64,000 nucleotides of DNA from Polyporus tsugae (taxonomy: Eukaryota; Basidiomycota; Agaricomycetes; Polyporales; Polyporaceae), in contig JAHRBS010000009.1 in the NCBI GenBank assembly GCA_024305745.1, forward strand, positions 1,984,001-2,048,000, read 5' to 3'. The notes below the pieces were generated by a model that worked only from the letters and a program-made list of their open reading frames with translations, was not told the DNA's origin and searched no databases. Of this stretch, positions 47,398-59,232 are shown piece by piece (within the stretch, counting starts at the first letter, position 1; each line of letters begins with the position of its first letter). Made by a program: the position numbers and the translations under genes.

Positions 47398-49818
47398 ATG
47401 TCTTCCTCGCAAGTATATCGTGGACTGGTTCGCAAACCGGTGGTTGGAATAGACATCGGAACCACCTTTTCCGGTGTCTCCTACGCCGTACTTGACCCTG
47501 GAGAAGTCGCTAGTATCCACAACATTACCCGGTGCGCGAAATAGAGTGTAAAAAAACTCACACTCCCACTACTAATCAATATTGACAGTTACCCCGGGCA
47601 AGAGTACGAGGCTGGCAACTGCAAAATCCCATCCATTTTGTACTACCGTCCTGACGGTACCCTTCACTCTGCCGGCGCTGAGGCCACGGTTCCGGGCATG
47701 GAGCTCATCGTAGAAGACGAGGACCTGACTTTTGTGGAATGGTAAGTTTTCCTTTCCGCTTCGGAGCACCCCGCGCTTGCTAATATTCACGCAGGTTCAA
47801 GCTGCACCTGCGCCCGGAGCGGCTGGACTCCAGTGCGATCTCCCGGCAGAACCTCCCTCCGCTGCCTCCCAACAAGACTGTCACCGCCGTCTTCGCCGAC
47901 TTCCTCGGCTACCTCTTCGCGTGCACTCGCCGCTACATCTGCGAGACGCACGGTAATGGAGAGAGCCTTTGGAATTCAGTTAAGGACACTATCGAGTTCG
48001 TGCTCGCCCATCCCAACGGTTGGGAAGGCCTGCAGCAGAGCAAGATGCGCCAGGCTACGGTGGTCGCCGGCCTTATTCCAGACACGAGTGTAGGCCATTC
48101 GCGCGTCCACTTCGTCACAGAGGGCGAGGCGAGCTTGAACTTCTGCATCAGCAATGGACTCGCGACCAAGACCATGCAGGTGCGTGTTGCATGTCCGTTG
48201 TGGTTATACCTTCCACCGCCTGACGGTGTCATGTAGGATGAGAAGAGCGTCATTATAGTTGACGCCGGCGGGGGCACTGTGGACGTTAGCAGCTACCTAT
48301 TTTTGTCTACATCTCCGGTGTCGGTGGAGGAGGTCACCTCGCCAGACTGTGAGTCGTTCATTTGAGAAAACCATGACTTTGCACTGCTGACAGGATGTAG
48401 GCATCCTTCAGGGCTCGACGCGCGTGAATGTTCGCCTACAACAATTTCTGAAAGGTGAGACCTGGCGCTAAGTCTTGCTGTCTGGAGCGATCATTGCTGA
48501 CAGATTTTCAGGCCGTCTCGCATCTTCGGCTTTTGGGAATGGGGAAGATGTCAAGTCGATGCTCGACAACTTCGACAAGTCCACGAAGTCCGTGTTCAAA
48601 GATGAAAAAGAGCCATCCTACATCAAGTTCGGAGGCATGAAGGACAACGACCCGGCAGTCAACATCCGTCGCGGGCAGCTCATGATCAGCGGGTGAGTCG
48701 TTTGCGATTCGACGACATCGATTGTCATCGGAAACCCCAACAGCCTCTTCTTGTCGCAGGTCGGAGATGGCCTCCTTCTTCAGACCCGCGCTCGATTCCA
48801 TCTTTGACGTCATTCAAGGCCAACGAGATGGAGCAAGTTCTGCACTTTCTATAGGTTGCCACTATGCTTTCACAAGTAGGTCACTCACGCTCGTTTGGAT
48901 AAACGGTGTTCCTCGTTGGCGGATTTGCGGCTAACCCCTGGCTGTATTCGTCGCTCAAGGAGAAGCTCAAGGAGAAGCTCAAGGCGAAAGGTGTCGCCCT
49001 ATACCGGCCGGACTCCCACACGTAGGTCGTCCATGACTTGGCTCTCCGCGTGATAAACCTCACACGAATTGGAAACCACAGGAATAAGGCGGTCGCCACC
49101 GGTGCCGTCTCCTTCCTCGATCATTTCGTCTCATCGCGCGTTATGAAGGTGACGTACGGCACGGATGTTTGCGTGGAATATAACCCCGACGATCCCGAGC
49201 ACCTTGTGCGATCCTATCAGAAGTTCGTCCGGGCGTCCAAGCGTGTCATGTTGCGGAACGGGTTCTCCATCATTCTACAGAAGGTGTGCTCTTCGCAGGT
49301 GTGTCACAAATATCATGCTTACGTATAGTTTCAGGGTACTCATGTTCGTGAGAAGGAAGAGATATCGAGACTATTCCACCAAGAGGCGCGAGAGTCACGT
49401 ACCTTGAACAGCATCAGCTGCGACGTGATCTGCTACAAAGGACGGGACGAGCCGAAATGGATGGACGTTGCCCCGGGTCAGCACTTTTGGTCCGAGTTGT
49501 GTAGCTTCACTGTGCAACCGGTTGACATTCATCATCTCAGAGATGTTCGTTCCCCTGTGCACCATATATGCGGACACGTCCCAAGTATTCCGGCAGTCAA
49601 GAAAAATTGCCAAGGGCCAGACCCACTACGTGCAGGAGTTCAAGATTGTTCTTTTGTGCGGTCACACGGAAATGCAGGCGCAGCTCAGCTGGATCGAGAA
49701 TGTGAGGATTGTGCACACGTTTCCGCGCCGTCGTGTTTTGCTAACTCGCAGTTAGGGGATCGAAAAGCGGGGACCGGCTAGGATCGTGTACGATGATGAC
49801 CTTCAGGTCTCACAGTGA
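47398..49818 (+). pseudogene. HSPA12-like Hsp70 ATPase of unit 1, with a lost splice-site pair
   Basis: Start MSSSQVYRGLVRKPVVGIDIGTT; last exon GIEKRGPARIVYDDDLQV; TGA at 49816-49818. Most of the 12 exons are as in the intact copy at 53.5 kb (phosphate-1 GIDIGTTFSGVSY, phosphate-2 IIVDAGGGTVDVSS, adenosine motif VFLVGGFAANPWLYSS). However, the intron before the VFLVGGF exon has lost both canonical ends: the donor GTAGGT has become ATAGGT (about 48851) and the acceptor ATAG has become ATAA (about 48899-48902). Read-through leads to a stop after RWRICG. A 12-base tandem repeat (GAGAAGCTCAAG, about 48958-48981) also adds four residues (EKLK). Probably non-functional, unless an AT-AA intron or a nearby cryptic site is used. 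Confidence 0.65.
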
Positions 49819-50249
49819 AACCTGGGAGCAGCAAGAGGCATCCTGGACTAGTAGTTTCGGATCAACATGGTCAACGTACGCGTCACGTCTCGTACGCTCA
49901 CGCATAACGTCCTCGGATTGCAGTATATTGATTGTTTATAATAAAGATCGATTTCGTCGCAGTGAATGAACACATTGATTGGTAGCCGTTGCGCGCGAAC
50001 CAGACAATGCGGCAAGCGTGAACCACTTGGATATTGTTCTCGCTTCGTGCAATTGCCACCCACTGTTGGTCATAAGACAGACCCTCTACACCGACAGCTG
50101 CACCCATCACCTTTCGATCTTGGACTGCAACCGGAGCCGTCCAGAGCATAGACACAGCACACCGCCACACCGATGATAGGGTCCAGTACTTAATTCTTCA
50201 CGGCTTTAAATCATCGTGTCTTACGCTACTCCGCGTAGCGAGTAGCACA
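49819..50249. other. 3' flank of unit 1 and junction with unit 2
   Basis: Homologous to 55.9-56.5 kb and partly to 62.8-63.0 kb. The unit junction lies near 50.2 kb, next to a hairpin-forming sequence. No gene seen. Confidence 0.45.
50226..50245. repeat. Hairpin at the unit 1 / unit 2 junction
   Basis: CTACTCCGCGTAGCGAGTAG: arms CTACTC and GAGTAG around an eight-base loop. The same 20 bases occur at 56515-56534, the next junction, but not at the corresponding place in the intact GPI8 gene. Confidence 0.6.
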
Positions 50250-50518
50250 GAAGGAAGAGGATACGGATGTACATCCCGGAAAGGCGTTTGCGCCGTGCTG
50301 TTCAAACACATCAGTACAGCAATCCATTGACGATCGCGAATGAGACGCACCCTGTAGTTGAACCAATTTCTCGATGCGCAGATCAAACCTGCCCAATTGT
50401 TGGTGTGCGAAGACCCTGGTCTATTGAAGAATTCGGCGACCGGTTCTGAATCCGCCAGAGCCCCGGGCCCAGAGATGCAGGCGAGTCATAGGAGTAGGGT
50501 TAGTCGGCGTTCCAGCAT
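50250..50518 (-). pseudogene. Truncated GPI8 5' fragment (unit 2)
   Basis: Matches the first exons and intron of the GPI8 gene at 44.2-44.44 kb, including a degenerate SRNWFNYR. The initial ATG is kept at 50518, but the signal-peptide frame meets TGA after about ten codons (MLERRLTLLL, then stop), and everything downstream of the second exon is missing. A dead duplicate left by the tandem duplication. Confidence 0.75.
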
Positions 50519-51550
50519 CCAGGATTACAGTATAATATTATGCAGGTATGAGGATCTAGAAACAATAAGTTATAGCCAGCAGTTGAATGATGGATGGTTT
50601 GGCACAGAGACTGGGGCGGTCCCAGAGAAGAGGAAGGTGGAGGTTTGGTCCGAGTCCGAAGCCGGCGCTTGCGACCCTTCGTTTTCTTCCATCTCCTTCG
50701 TCCGCTCAGCCAGCCTAGACAACTCATACATAGTACATACCTTTGACCGTCAACGAGCGATTCACGGAGTATTATAATGGGTGCGGGGCGTTGTTGGAAT
50801 TGTGTGTGGTAGCGTCGGTGAGTCCATCATGGTATACTGCTTTGGAGTTTCGTCCTGTCTCCTCATGTCGATCGGAACGGAAGGTGCTGGTAGAAACGTT
50901 GAAACATGATTCGTCTGTGTGTGTACTAGACCTCATTCTAATGCAACTACGATATCCTTCGAAAACCGCGGGACGATGCGTATCGGTACAAGCTCAACCA
51001 TGCTCAAACTGCACGTTGCGCCGTTGTCGCATCCAAGACCGCCCTCCCTGTATCGCAAGCTCTCTTACGCACAGATTCATGTTCCTCTGAATCATGTCAT
51101 TGAAGATATCCTGAGGAGTAAACGAAGGATAGAACGGCGATATGGTGCACAGTACGTCTGCTTCCCACCCCACGTCACCATTGACCACACGTTCGTCTGC
51201 TACGGCTCTGTCCATCGGTCGTGGTGATGCGTCCTGCAGGCCAGTTAATGCGAGGTCCGAGAGTTCATTTCCAGCGACGGTGTGGGATTTCGTCGACGCA
51301 ATGGTGAGTCGAACAATCATGTCATCATACACTTCGGCAGCTACAAGTACAAGTACCAATTCGGCGCCGTCCCCCTCTATTCCATCCACCCGACAAGAAG
51401 TACATGCGAGAAGACATCAGATCTCGTACAGGCAACAATGCTAGACCTTCAAGGCTCCTGCGCAAGCTTCCTTGCGATCGTGATCAGCCCTTGGAATCTC
51501 TGCCGGAAAGGAAAGGTATGGTCCACGTACTATGGCCGCGGGCAAAGCAC
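50519..51550. other. Repeated intergenic block (unit 2)
   Basis: Copy of 44.44-45.49 kb. A minus-strand frame of 131 codons (50994-51389) is open only in this copy and matches nothing known to me. Confidence 0.4.
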
Positions 51551-53004
51551 TCATAATTTGCGCGTATCACGGACTTGTTCGTTCCACAGTTCCTTCAGAA
51601 GGCTCGTCAGGACAACCTTGGGCTTGAGCAAGACCACCGTTGCGATCCCCTCTTCGCCACCTGCTTCTTCGGTCGCCTTCCTCTCCTCTCGTACAAGCCC
51701 AAGCTGGGTAGTGCAGAGCACAGGATGAGGGTCGACGTGATAACGCGCTCTCTTCGGATCGGCCCATTCGTCGACCATGCGGGAGGGATCAAATGGTTCC
51801 TTTGGATCGGCGGTGACGACCAAGAGGTCTCGGGACATGATTCTTTCGCCGGTGATGCGCTGGAATTCGTGGGCTAGGTGGACGACTTCCCGTAACGCAT
51901 CGACATAGCTACGCTCCATCTCCGTGCGAAGGTCCTGTTGCGACATGCCGATTCCACTGGCTAGGAGGATATCCGTCATGTGGTCCAGCAGCCCGTCGGT
52001 GGCGATACGCTGTCGGGTTGCGTCGTCGGGGAGGAGTGTCTTCGCGTACGTGCGACTCAATGCTCTCCATCTACCAGCGATCGATTGTTGTTCTAGTTCC
52101 TCATCAATAGGGATTGTGACTATATATGTGGAAGGTACATACCTGTTCGTCTGATGGACTGATAGATATGCTGAAGCAAGCACGGGGGGTCGCCGACATG
52201 GAAATCCCACGTAGCACACAACCATCTCGTATAGTAAACCATGGCGGCTTGGAGGACGGTTTGAACTACGAGGGGATCGTCGGCGAGATGGATGGAGTTG
52301 AGCGCGAGAAGAAGGTCGTCGCCGAGTAAATCTCGCAAGCGCGCGGTCACCTCTTGGGACACCTGCACGTCCTTCTGCTCGCTGTACCGTGGCTGAAACG
52401 CGTCCGCAATGTTCGCCGCGGCCTGGAAGATCCGGGAGTTGATCCCATCGACGAGCTGGAGAACGTCTGTATCGGCGACATCGTCCAGCCTGCTCAGATA
52501 CGCTTGGGCATCGCGCAACTCGGCGGACCGGGTATCGAGGAGAGCTGCTGTCTTGTCTAGTTTGACCTGGGATCGGTGCAACTCCCGCGAAAGCTGCGCA
52601 GCGCTGGCCTCGAAGTGTTTGGCGAGATTTTCCGCCTCGGACAATCGACTCTGTGTCTGCCGTGCCCACCGGTCGAATGCGATGCGATCTGCCCCGGCCT
52701 TCTCCAGTTGTCGATTAGCCGCCTCTAGCTCGGTTTTGAACGAGTGTGCGCGTCGCGCGGCCTCCTGCTCCTTCTCCCTCAACCTGCTCACCTCGCGCTC
52801 CTTGTGCTGGAGGGCCGCTTGGAGCCGTTCGCTCTCGACTTGCTCGAGGTCGGTTTGAACGCAGATTTCTTCCCGGGGCCGCGTGCGCGATGACTCGGAA
52901 GCGTTGAGCAGGTGTGATGAAGCTAGCCGGAGAGTCGGGAAACGATCCTTCATGCCGGATGGCAGAATGTTAGAGAGGTAGGGGAGTACGCCGTGCAGGA
53001 ACAT
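51551..53004 (-). CDS. Coiled-coil protein of unit 2 (intact)
   Basis: Exons 53004-52143 and 52092-51551 encode about 467 residues. The protein starts MFLHGVLPYLSNILPSGMK. A charged coiled coil follows (residues about 45-160: QAALQHKEREVSRLREKEQE, ARRAHSFKTELEAANRQLEK), then the signature AELRDAQAYLSRLDDVADTD and INSRIFQAAANIADAFQ. The C-terminal domain has EQQSIAGRWRALSRTY at the exon junction, then IMSRDLLVVTADPKEPFDPS and VVLLKPKVVLTSLLKELW. No enzymatic or targeting motif is visible beyond the mildly hydrophobic N-terminus. It is divergent from an intact Hsp70-like gene, and this is the best-preserved pair of the window. A partner or regulator role for the ATPase is inferred only from pairing. 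Confidence 0.82.
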
Positions 53005-53472
53005 CCGTCAGAGGTCCGCAGGGGGTGGTGGGGCAGCCTTGCTCTCGACGCTCCCCGCTCTCCTTCTGCTCCAGAAGTAGCGTACGTCAGTTCGGCTTTT
53101 CGGACTGCTTGTCTGACCAGTTCTCCACAGGTCCTTCCAATATCGAAGCCAGCTGCGGAAGCGATGAGTTGTTTTGTGGCAGGTTTTGCGAATCGGTTTC
53201 AGATGCGTTGACCACGACGTGGGCCGGGGCTTGGAAAGGAGTTCAATGTCACCAATTCGGTCGGTATTTTGTTCCCAATGGGTGCAACGTAAGGTCGAGA
53301 TCGCTTTCTTGCTGTTCTACGCTAGTTCACCGTCTAACAAGAAGCAGGGTAGATCCCCTTACCGCAGCTCGGCCGCGCCACAAAACGGTGGGCCGAACAA
53401 CCTGTGGCCCTTCATAAGTCACTCATCGGACGCGCCGCGTCTTAACCTCGCCGCCCACTGAGCCTCACAGTC
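53005..53472. promoter_or_regulatory. Divergent promoter region of pair 2
   Basis: 468 bases between the ATGs of the coiled-coil and Hsp70-like genes. It shares blocks with pairs 1 and 3 and includes TTCATAAGTCACTCATCGGA at 53411-53430. Confidence 0.5.
53411..53436 (+). promoter_or_regulatory. Conserved core promoter block, Hsp70-like copy of unit 2
   Basis: TTCATAAGTCACTCATCGGA followed by CGCGCC, about 36 bases before the ATG. It has a small insertion relative to the other three copies. Confidence 0.45.
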
Positions 53473-55886
53473 ATGCCTTCACCGCCGCAAGTCTACCGCG
53501 GATTGGACCGCAAACTCGTCGTGGGGATAGACGTCGGGACCACCTTCTCCGGTGTCTCCTACGCCTTACTCGACCCCGGAGAGGTCCCTAGTATCCATGG
53601 CATCACTCGGTAAGCGCGACTTACAGGCTGTAACACTTGAGCTTTGGCTGATCCGCCTCACTAGTTACCCCGGTCAAGAGAACGAGGCCGGCAACTCCAA
53701 GATCCCATCCATCCTGTATTACCATCAAGACGGCACCCTCCATTCTGCGGGGGCTGAGGCCAAGGCGCCAGGCATGGACCTCGTCGCAGAGGATGAGGAC
53801 CTGATTTTCGTGGAATGGTCCGTTCCACTTCCTGCTGAGTGCCGCACTTACTGATATCCATGCAGGTTCAAACTCCACCTACGTCCGGAGGGCTTAGATC
53901 CCAGCGCTATCTCCCGGAAGGACCTCCCGCCGCTACCTCCCAAGAAGACCGTCGTCGACGTCTTCGCCGATTTCCTCGGCTACCTCCTCGCATGCACCCG
54001 CCGCTACATCTCGGAAACGCACAGCAACGGGGAAAGTCTGTGGAACTCCGTTAAGGACCGCATCGAGTTCGTACTCTCTCATCCTAACGGCTGGGAAGGC
54101 CTCCAGCAGGGGAAGATGCGGCAAGCCGCCGTGATCGCCGGTCTCGTCCCGGACACGAGTGCAGGACATTCTCGCATCTACTTTGTCACGGAGGGCGAAG
54201 CTAGCCTCAACTTCTGCATCAGCAATGGCCTCACGGCAAACATTATACAGGTGCGCATTGTATGACCGTCGGTACACTCGCCGCCGCTTGACCCCGTCAT
54301 GCAGGACGGGAAAAGCGTCATCATAGTCGACGCTGGCGGAGGCACCATTGACGTTAGCAGCTACCTGTTTCTGTCTACGTCTCCGGTGTCGGTGGAGGAG
54401 GTCACCTCGCCGGAATGTGAGTCATTCATCTGAGACAATCATGGTGTTCGCTGACCATAGGGTGTAGGCATCCTTCAGGGCTCGACGCGCGTGAATGTTC
54501 GCCTAGAACAATTTCTGAAAGGTGAGACCTCAGGCTGGCGCTAAGTCTTCCTGTCTCGAGCGACTGATGACAGGTTTTCAGGCCGCCTCGCGTCCTCTGC
54601 TTTCGGGAACGAGGAAGATATCAAGTCGATGCTTGACAACTTCGACAAGTCCACCAAGCCCGTGTTCAAGGATGAGAAAGAGCCATCCTATATCAAGTTC
54701 GGAGGCATGAAGGACAACGACCCGGCAGTCAATATCCGTCGCGGGCAACTCACGGTCAGCGGGTGAGTCGTTTGCAATTCCACGACGAAGGGGAGATTCC
54801 AACAGTATCTCTTTGCTGCAGGTCCGAGATGGCGTCCTTTTTCAGACCCGCGCTCGAATCTATCTTCGATGTCATTCGAGGCCAACGAAATGGAGCAAGT
54901 CCTGCGCTTTCTGTAGGTGGCCACTATGGTTTTACATTGCACGTGGATCACTCACGCTCGCCCGGATAGACGGTGTTCCTCGTCGGCGGATTTGCGGCCA
55001 GCCCTTGGCTGTATTCGTCGCTCAAGGAGAAGCTCAGGGCGAGAGGCATCTCTCTCTACCGGCCTGACTCCCACACGTAGGTCGTCCATGACTTGCTCGA
55101 TGCGCGAAGAACATCACATGGACTGAAATTAAAATGGACGTCACAGGAACAAAGCGGTTGCCCACGGCGCTGTCTCCTTTTACCTCGATCGCTTCGTCTC
55201 ATCGCGCGTTATGAAGGTGACGTATGGCACGGAGGTCTTCGTGAGATATGACCCCGACGATCCCGAGCACTTTGCGCGACGATACCAGCAGGTGGTCCGT
55301 CCGTCCGGGCGGGTCAACTTGCCGAACGGGTTTTCCATCATTCTACAGAAGGTGTGCTCTTCGACTTTGCAGACGCGCCGCACATGTCATGCTCATATAC
55401 CATCTGGCAGGGGACCCGTGTCCGCGAGAAGGAGGAACTCTCGGAATCATTCTTCCAAGAGGCACGGGAGTCCCGTACCTTGAACAGTATCAGCTGCGAC
55501 GTGATCTGCTACAAAGGAAAGGGCATGCCGACATGGGTAGACGTCGACCCGGGTCAGTACTTCTAACGGCGGCGGCGCTTCGTGCGATTGTCCGACGCTC
55601 GTCCTCTTTCAGAGATGTTCGCGCCTCTATGTACCATATATGCCGACACGTCCCGGGTCTTCAGGCAGTCAACACAGGGGACCAGCGGGGTCTACTACGT
55701 GCAGGAGTTCAAGATTGTTCTCTTGTGCGGCCTGACGGAGATGCAAGCGCAGCTCAGCTGGGTCGAGAACGTGAGGATTGTCCCAGCGTCTCCGTGCCTT
55801 AGTGTTTGCTGACTTTCAACTAGGGGATCGAGAAGAGGGGGCCGGCCAGGATCGTGTACGATGATGATCTCCAGGTCTCGCGCTGA
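53473..55886 (+). CDS. HSPA12-like Hsp70-family ATPase of unit 2 (intact)
   Basis: Twelve exons encode about 595 residues; ATG 53473, TGA 55884-55886. The phosphate-1 motif GIDVGTTFSGVSYALL (about 18-33) is followed by PSILYYHQDGTLHSAGAEA, the helical insert ADFLGYLLACTRRYISETH, EGEASLNFCISNG, phosphate-2 IIVDAGGGTIDVSSY (about 230-245), MASFFRPALESIFDVIRGQ, and adenosine motif VFLVGGFAASPWLYSSL (about 373-390). NKAVAHGAVSFYLD and a C-terminal region replacing the usual substrate-binding domain end at GIEKRGPARIVYDDDLQVSR. This layout resembles animal HSPA12. All introns have GT-AG ends. It is divergent from the intact coiled-coil gene. ATPase activity is inferred; the client is unknown. Confidence 0.85.
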
Positions 55887-56514
55887 GACCGAGCAGTCAG
55901 AGGTATTCTGGTCAACGTACGCGTCGCGTCTTGTATGCTCACCCTCAATGCCTGATTGTAGTCTATCGCACACAAGTGCTTGTTTCCAATACATAGCGAT
56001 TTCGTGGCAGTGAATGAACGGTAGCCGTTGCGCGCGAACGGATGTGTACTGGCGTTGGCTGCGATCGAGACGAGTCTGATGCACTTGAATCAGCAGCCGC
56101 ATTTCGTTCGCGCATAAGCGGCTCATGATGCATTGATGGATGACTTCCATAAGGTCCGTCACCTTCGCTTGTTCCTTGGGTATCCCGCCCATAAGTCTGT
56201 GACACATCTGACATTCACAATTAATACAGCGCTATAATCCATTCAACTCGGTGGAGTGCGGCAAGCGCGAACCACTTCGATATTGTTATCGCTTCATGCA
56301 ACCTTGGTCATAAGATAGACCAAAGATAGACCCTCTACACCGACAGCTGCGCCCATCACCTTTCGACGTGATCCCTCTCCGACTGCAACGGGAGAGGCTC
56401 GAGTCCGGGGCACGGCGGGGCCCAGAGCATGGACACAGCACGCCGTCACAACAATGTCAGAGTCACATTGAGTCCAGTATACACTTCATTCTTCACGGCT
56501 TTGACACATCGCGG
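55887..56514. other. 3' flank of unit 2 and junction with unit 3
   Basis: Homologous to 49.82-50.25 kb with an extra stretch around 56.05-56.25 kb. No gene seen. Confidence 0.45.
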
Positions 56515-56534
56515 CTACTCCGCGTAGCGAGTAG
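56515..56534. repeat. Hairpin at the unit 2 / unit 3 junction
   Basis: Identical to 50226-50245 (CTACTCCGCGTAGCGAGTAG). Confidence 0.6.
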
Positions 56535-56569
56535 GTGCACCGAAGGAAGAGGATGGAGCACGTATGTAC

Positions 56570-56821
56570 TGTACATCCCCAAGGCGTTTGCCATGTGCTG
56601 TTCAAAGGCATCGGTACAGAAATTCGTTGACGATCGCGAATGAGACGGACCCTGTAGTTGAACCAATATCTTGATGCGCAGACTAGACCTGCCTAATTAA
56701 TATTGTTGGTGTGCGAAGACCCTTGTCTATTGAAGAATTTGGTGACTCGGACCGGTTCTGCCAGAGAGCCCCAGAGATGCGTGCGAGCCATAATAGTAGA
56801 ATTAGTCGGTGTTTCAGAATC
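56570..56821 (-). pseudogene. Truncated GPI8 5' fragment (unit 3)
   Basis: Matches the same part of GPI8 as the fragment at 50.3 kb. The start codon is lost (ATG replaced by TTCTG context at about 56818), and an AATTAATATTG insertion interrupts the segment coding for the NNWAV region. The rest of the gene is absent. Confidence 0.75.
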
Positions 56822-57778
56822 CAGGATTACAGTTTCTATCATATTATGCAGGTATGAAGATCCAGAAGCAACAAGTTATAGCCAGCAGCTGACTGGGGCG
56901 GTCCCAGAGGAGAGGAAGAAGGTGGAGGTTTGATCCAAGCCCGAAGCGGGCGCTTGAGATCAATGGCCCCTTCGTTTCTTCCGTCACTCAGCCAGCCTAG
57001 GCAACTCATACCTTTGACCGTCAACGAGCAATTCGCGGAGTATTATCATGAGCGCGGGGCGTTGTTGGAAGGGTGTGTCGATGCATGGGTGAGCCCATAC
57101 TGCTTTGGAGCTTCGCGGCTGTATCCTCACGTTTCGGACCGGAACCAGGTGCTGGTAGTTGAAACCCATAATTCGTCTGTAAGCTCTATAGACTTCGTTC
57201 TAATGTAAGTATGATTTCATTCGAAAACTGCGGGACGACGCATATCGGTACAAGCTAGGCATGCTCAAACCGCACGATACTTCGTCGTCGCACCGTTGCA
57301 ATCAAGACCTGTTGCCCGTCGTATCGCGTACTCTCTTACGCATAGATCAACGTTCATCGGAATCATGCCATTGGAGACATCTCGAGACGTGAATGAAGAA
57401 CAGCAGGGCGATATGATCCATAGTACATCACCCTTGACCACACGTTCGTCTGCTACGGCTCTGTCCATCGGTCGTGGTGATGCATCCTGCAGGCGACTTA
57501 ACGCGAGCTCGGAGAGCTGCTTCGCAATGACGAGTGGAACAACCATGTCATCACACATTCGGCAGCTACAAGTACAAGTATGAACACCAATTCGGCGCCG
57601 TCCCCTTCCGAGTGCATCCAGCCGGCAAGAAGTACTTTGGGAAGATGACCAATTTCGTATAAGCAACAATGCTAGACCTTCAAGACTTCTGCGCTAGCTT
57701 CCTCGCGACCATGATCAGCCATTGCACACTTTTCCGGAAAAGTAATGGACACAGATACCATGATCGCGGGCAATGCAC
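56822..57778. other. Repeated intergenic block (unit 3)
   Basis: Copy of 44.44-45.49 kb with more deletions. Frames on both strands are broken differently from the other copies, which argues against a conserved protein. Confidence 0.4.
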
Positions 57779-59148
57779 TTACAATTTGCGACCTTTTTCG
57801 TTCCGCAGTTCCTGCAGGAAGCTCGTCAAGACGACGCTGGGCTTGAGCAAGACGACCTTCGAGATTCCCCCCTCGCCATCTGCGCCTTCGGTCGCCTTCC
57901 TCTCCTCTCGCATAAGCCCAAGCTGCGTGGTACAGAGCACGGGATAAATGTCCACACGACGACCTGCTCCCTTCGGATCCGCCCATTCGTCGACCATACG
58001 AGAGGGATCGAAGGGTTCCCCCGGATTAGCGGTGACCATCACGAAGTCCCGGGAGATGATCCTTTCGCCGGCGATGGACTGGAGTTCGTAGGACTGATGG
58101 ACGACGTCACGTAGGATATTGGCGTAGCTACGCTCTACCTCGATGCGAAGGTCCCGTCGTGGCATTGCGATTCCGCTGGCTAGGAGGATATTCGTGATGT
58201 GCTCCAGCAGCGCGTCGCTGGCGACTCGCTGACGGTCTGCGTCGTCCGCACGGAACGCCTTCAGGTACGTCCGACCCAGCGCCCTCCATCTACCAGCGAC
58301 TGATTGTTGCTCTAGTTTTTCGTCAACAGGACGTCCGACCCAATATGCGCAAAGTACGTACCTGTTCGTCTGATGATGTGGTAAACTTCTTGAAGCAAGC
58401 ACGGCGGGTCGCCGACGTGGAAGTCCCACGTAGCGCACAACCGTCCAGTATGGGAAACCATAGCCGCTTGAAGGACGGTTTGCACTACCAAGGGATCGTC
58501 AGCGTAGTTGGGGGAGCAGAGCGCGTGGAGGAGGTCGTTGTCGAGTAAGCCCTGCAAGCTCGCGGCGGCCTCCTGCGACACCTGCATGTTCTTCTGCCCG
58601 CCGTATCGCGAGCGGAACGCATCTGCAATGCTTGCGGCGGCGTTGAAGATCTTGGAGTTGATTTCGCCGACGAGTTGAACGATCTCGGTATCGGGGACGT
58701 CGTCCAGCTTCGTCAGGTACGCTTGGGCATCGGATAGCTCCGCGGACCTCGTCTCGAGGAGAGCCGCCTTGGTCTGCAGGTCGCCTTTGGCTTGTTGCAA
58801 CTCCCGGGAAAGCTGCGCGGCGTCGGCCTCGGCGGATTTGGTGCGGTGTTCGGCCTCGGACACTCGTCTGTCGGCCTGCTGTGCCCACCGCTCGAACGCA
58901 ATGCGGTCTGCATCGGCGCGCCGATTGGCCTCCGCCAGGCTGGCTTGGAGCGAGTGTGCGCGGTGTGCGGCCTCCTGCTCCCTCTTCCTCAACTTGTTGA
59001 CGTTGTGCTCGCCGTCCTGCAGGGCGGCCTGGTGCGATCTGGTCTCGAGTGGGTCGAAGTTGACGGTGACGTGTTGCCGTGGGCCCGTACCCGATGACGC
59101 GGGATCGTTTGACGGAGCTGGCTGGTGAGCCTGGATGTGGTTGTTCAT
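57779..59148 (-). CDS. Coiled-coil protein of unit 3, N-terminally shortened
   Basis: Exons 59148-58362 and 58311-57779 encode about 439 residues. The ancestral ATG has been lost and the codon for Tyr in VLPYL has become TAG (59173-59175), so the first usable ATG is at 59148 (MNNHIQAHQPAPSND), which corresponds to the Met of LPSGMK in the paralogues. The rest is intact: coiled coil (residues about 30-130), AELSDAQAYLTKLDDVPDTE, EQQSVAGRWRALGRTYLKAF at the junction, LCTTQLGLMREER and VVLLKPSVVLTSFLQELRNE. It lacks about 18 residues of the hydrophobic N-terminus and may therefore localise differently. Divergent from the Hsp70-like gene at 60.4 kb. Confidence 0.75.
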
Positions 59149-59232
59149 GTCGGATGGCAGGATACCGGAGAGCTAGGGGAGTACGTTGTCGAGAAACGAC
59201 CGCAAGAGCCTCGGAGGGGTGGTTTAACAGTC

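Noticed and set aside
44869..51389. Minus frames with SPFYPSFTPQDI in units 1 and 2 (44.87-45.10 and 50.99-51.39 kb) as a possible third gene of the module
   Set aside because: The frames break at different places in the three units and the unit 3 copy is degraded; a plus-strand reading is just as open. Kept only as a repeated block.
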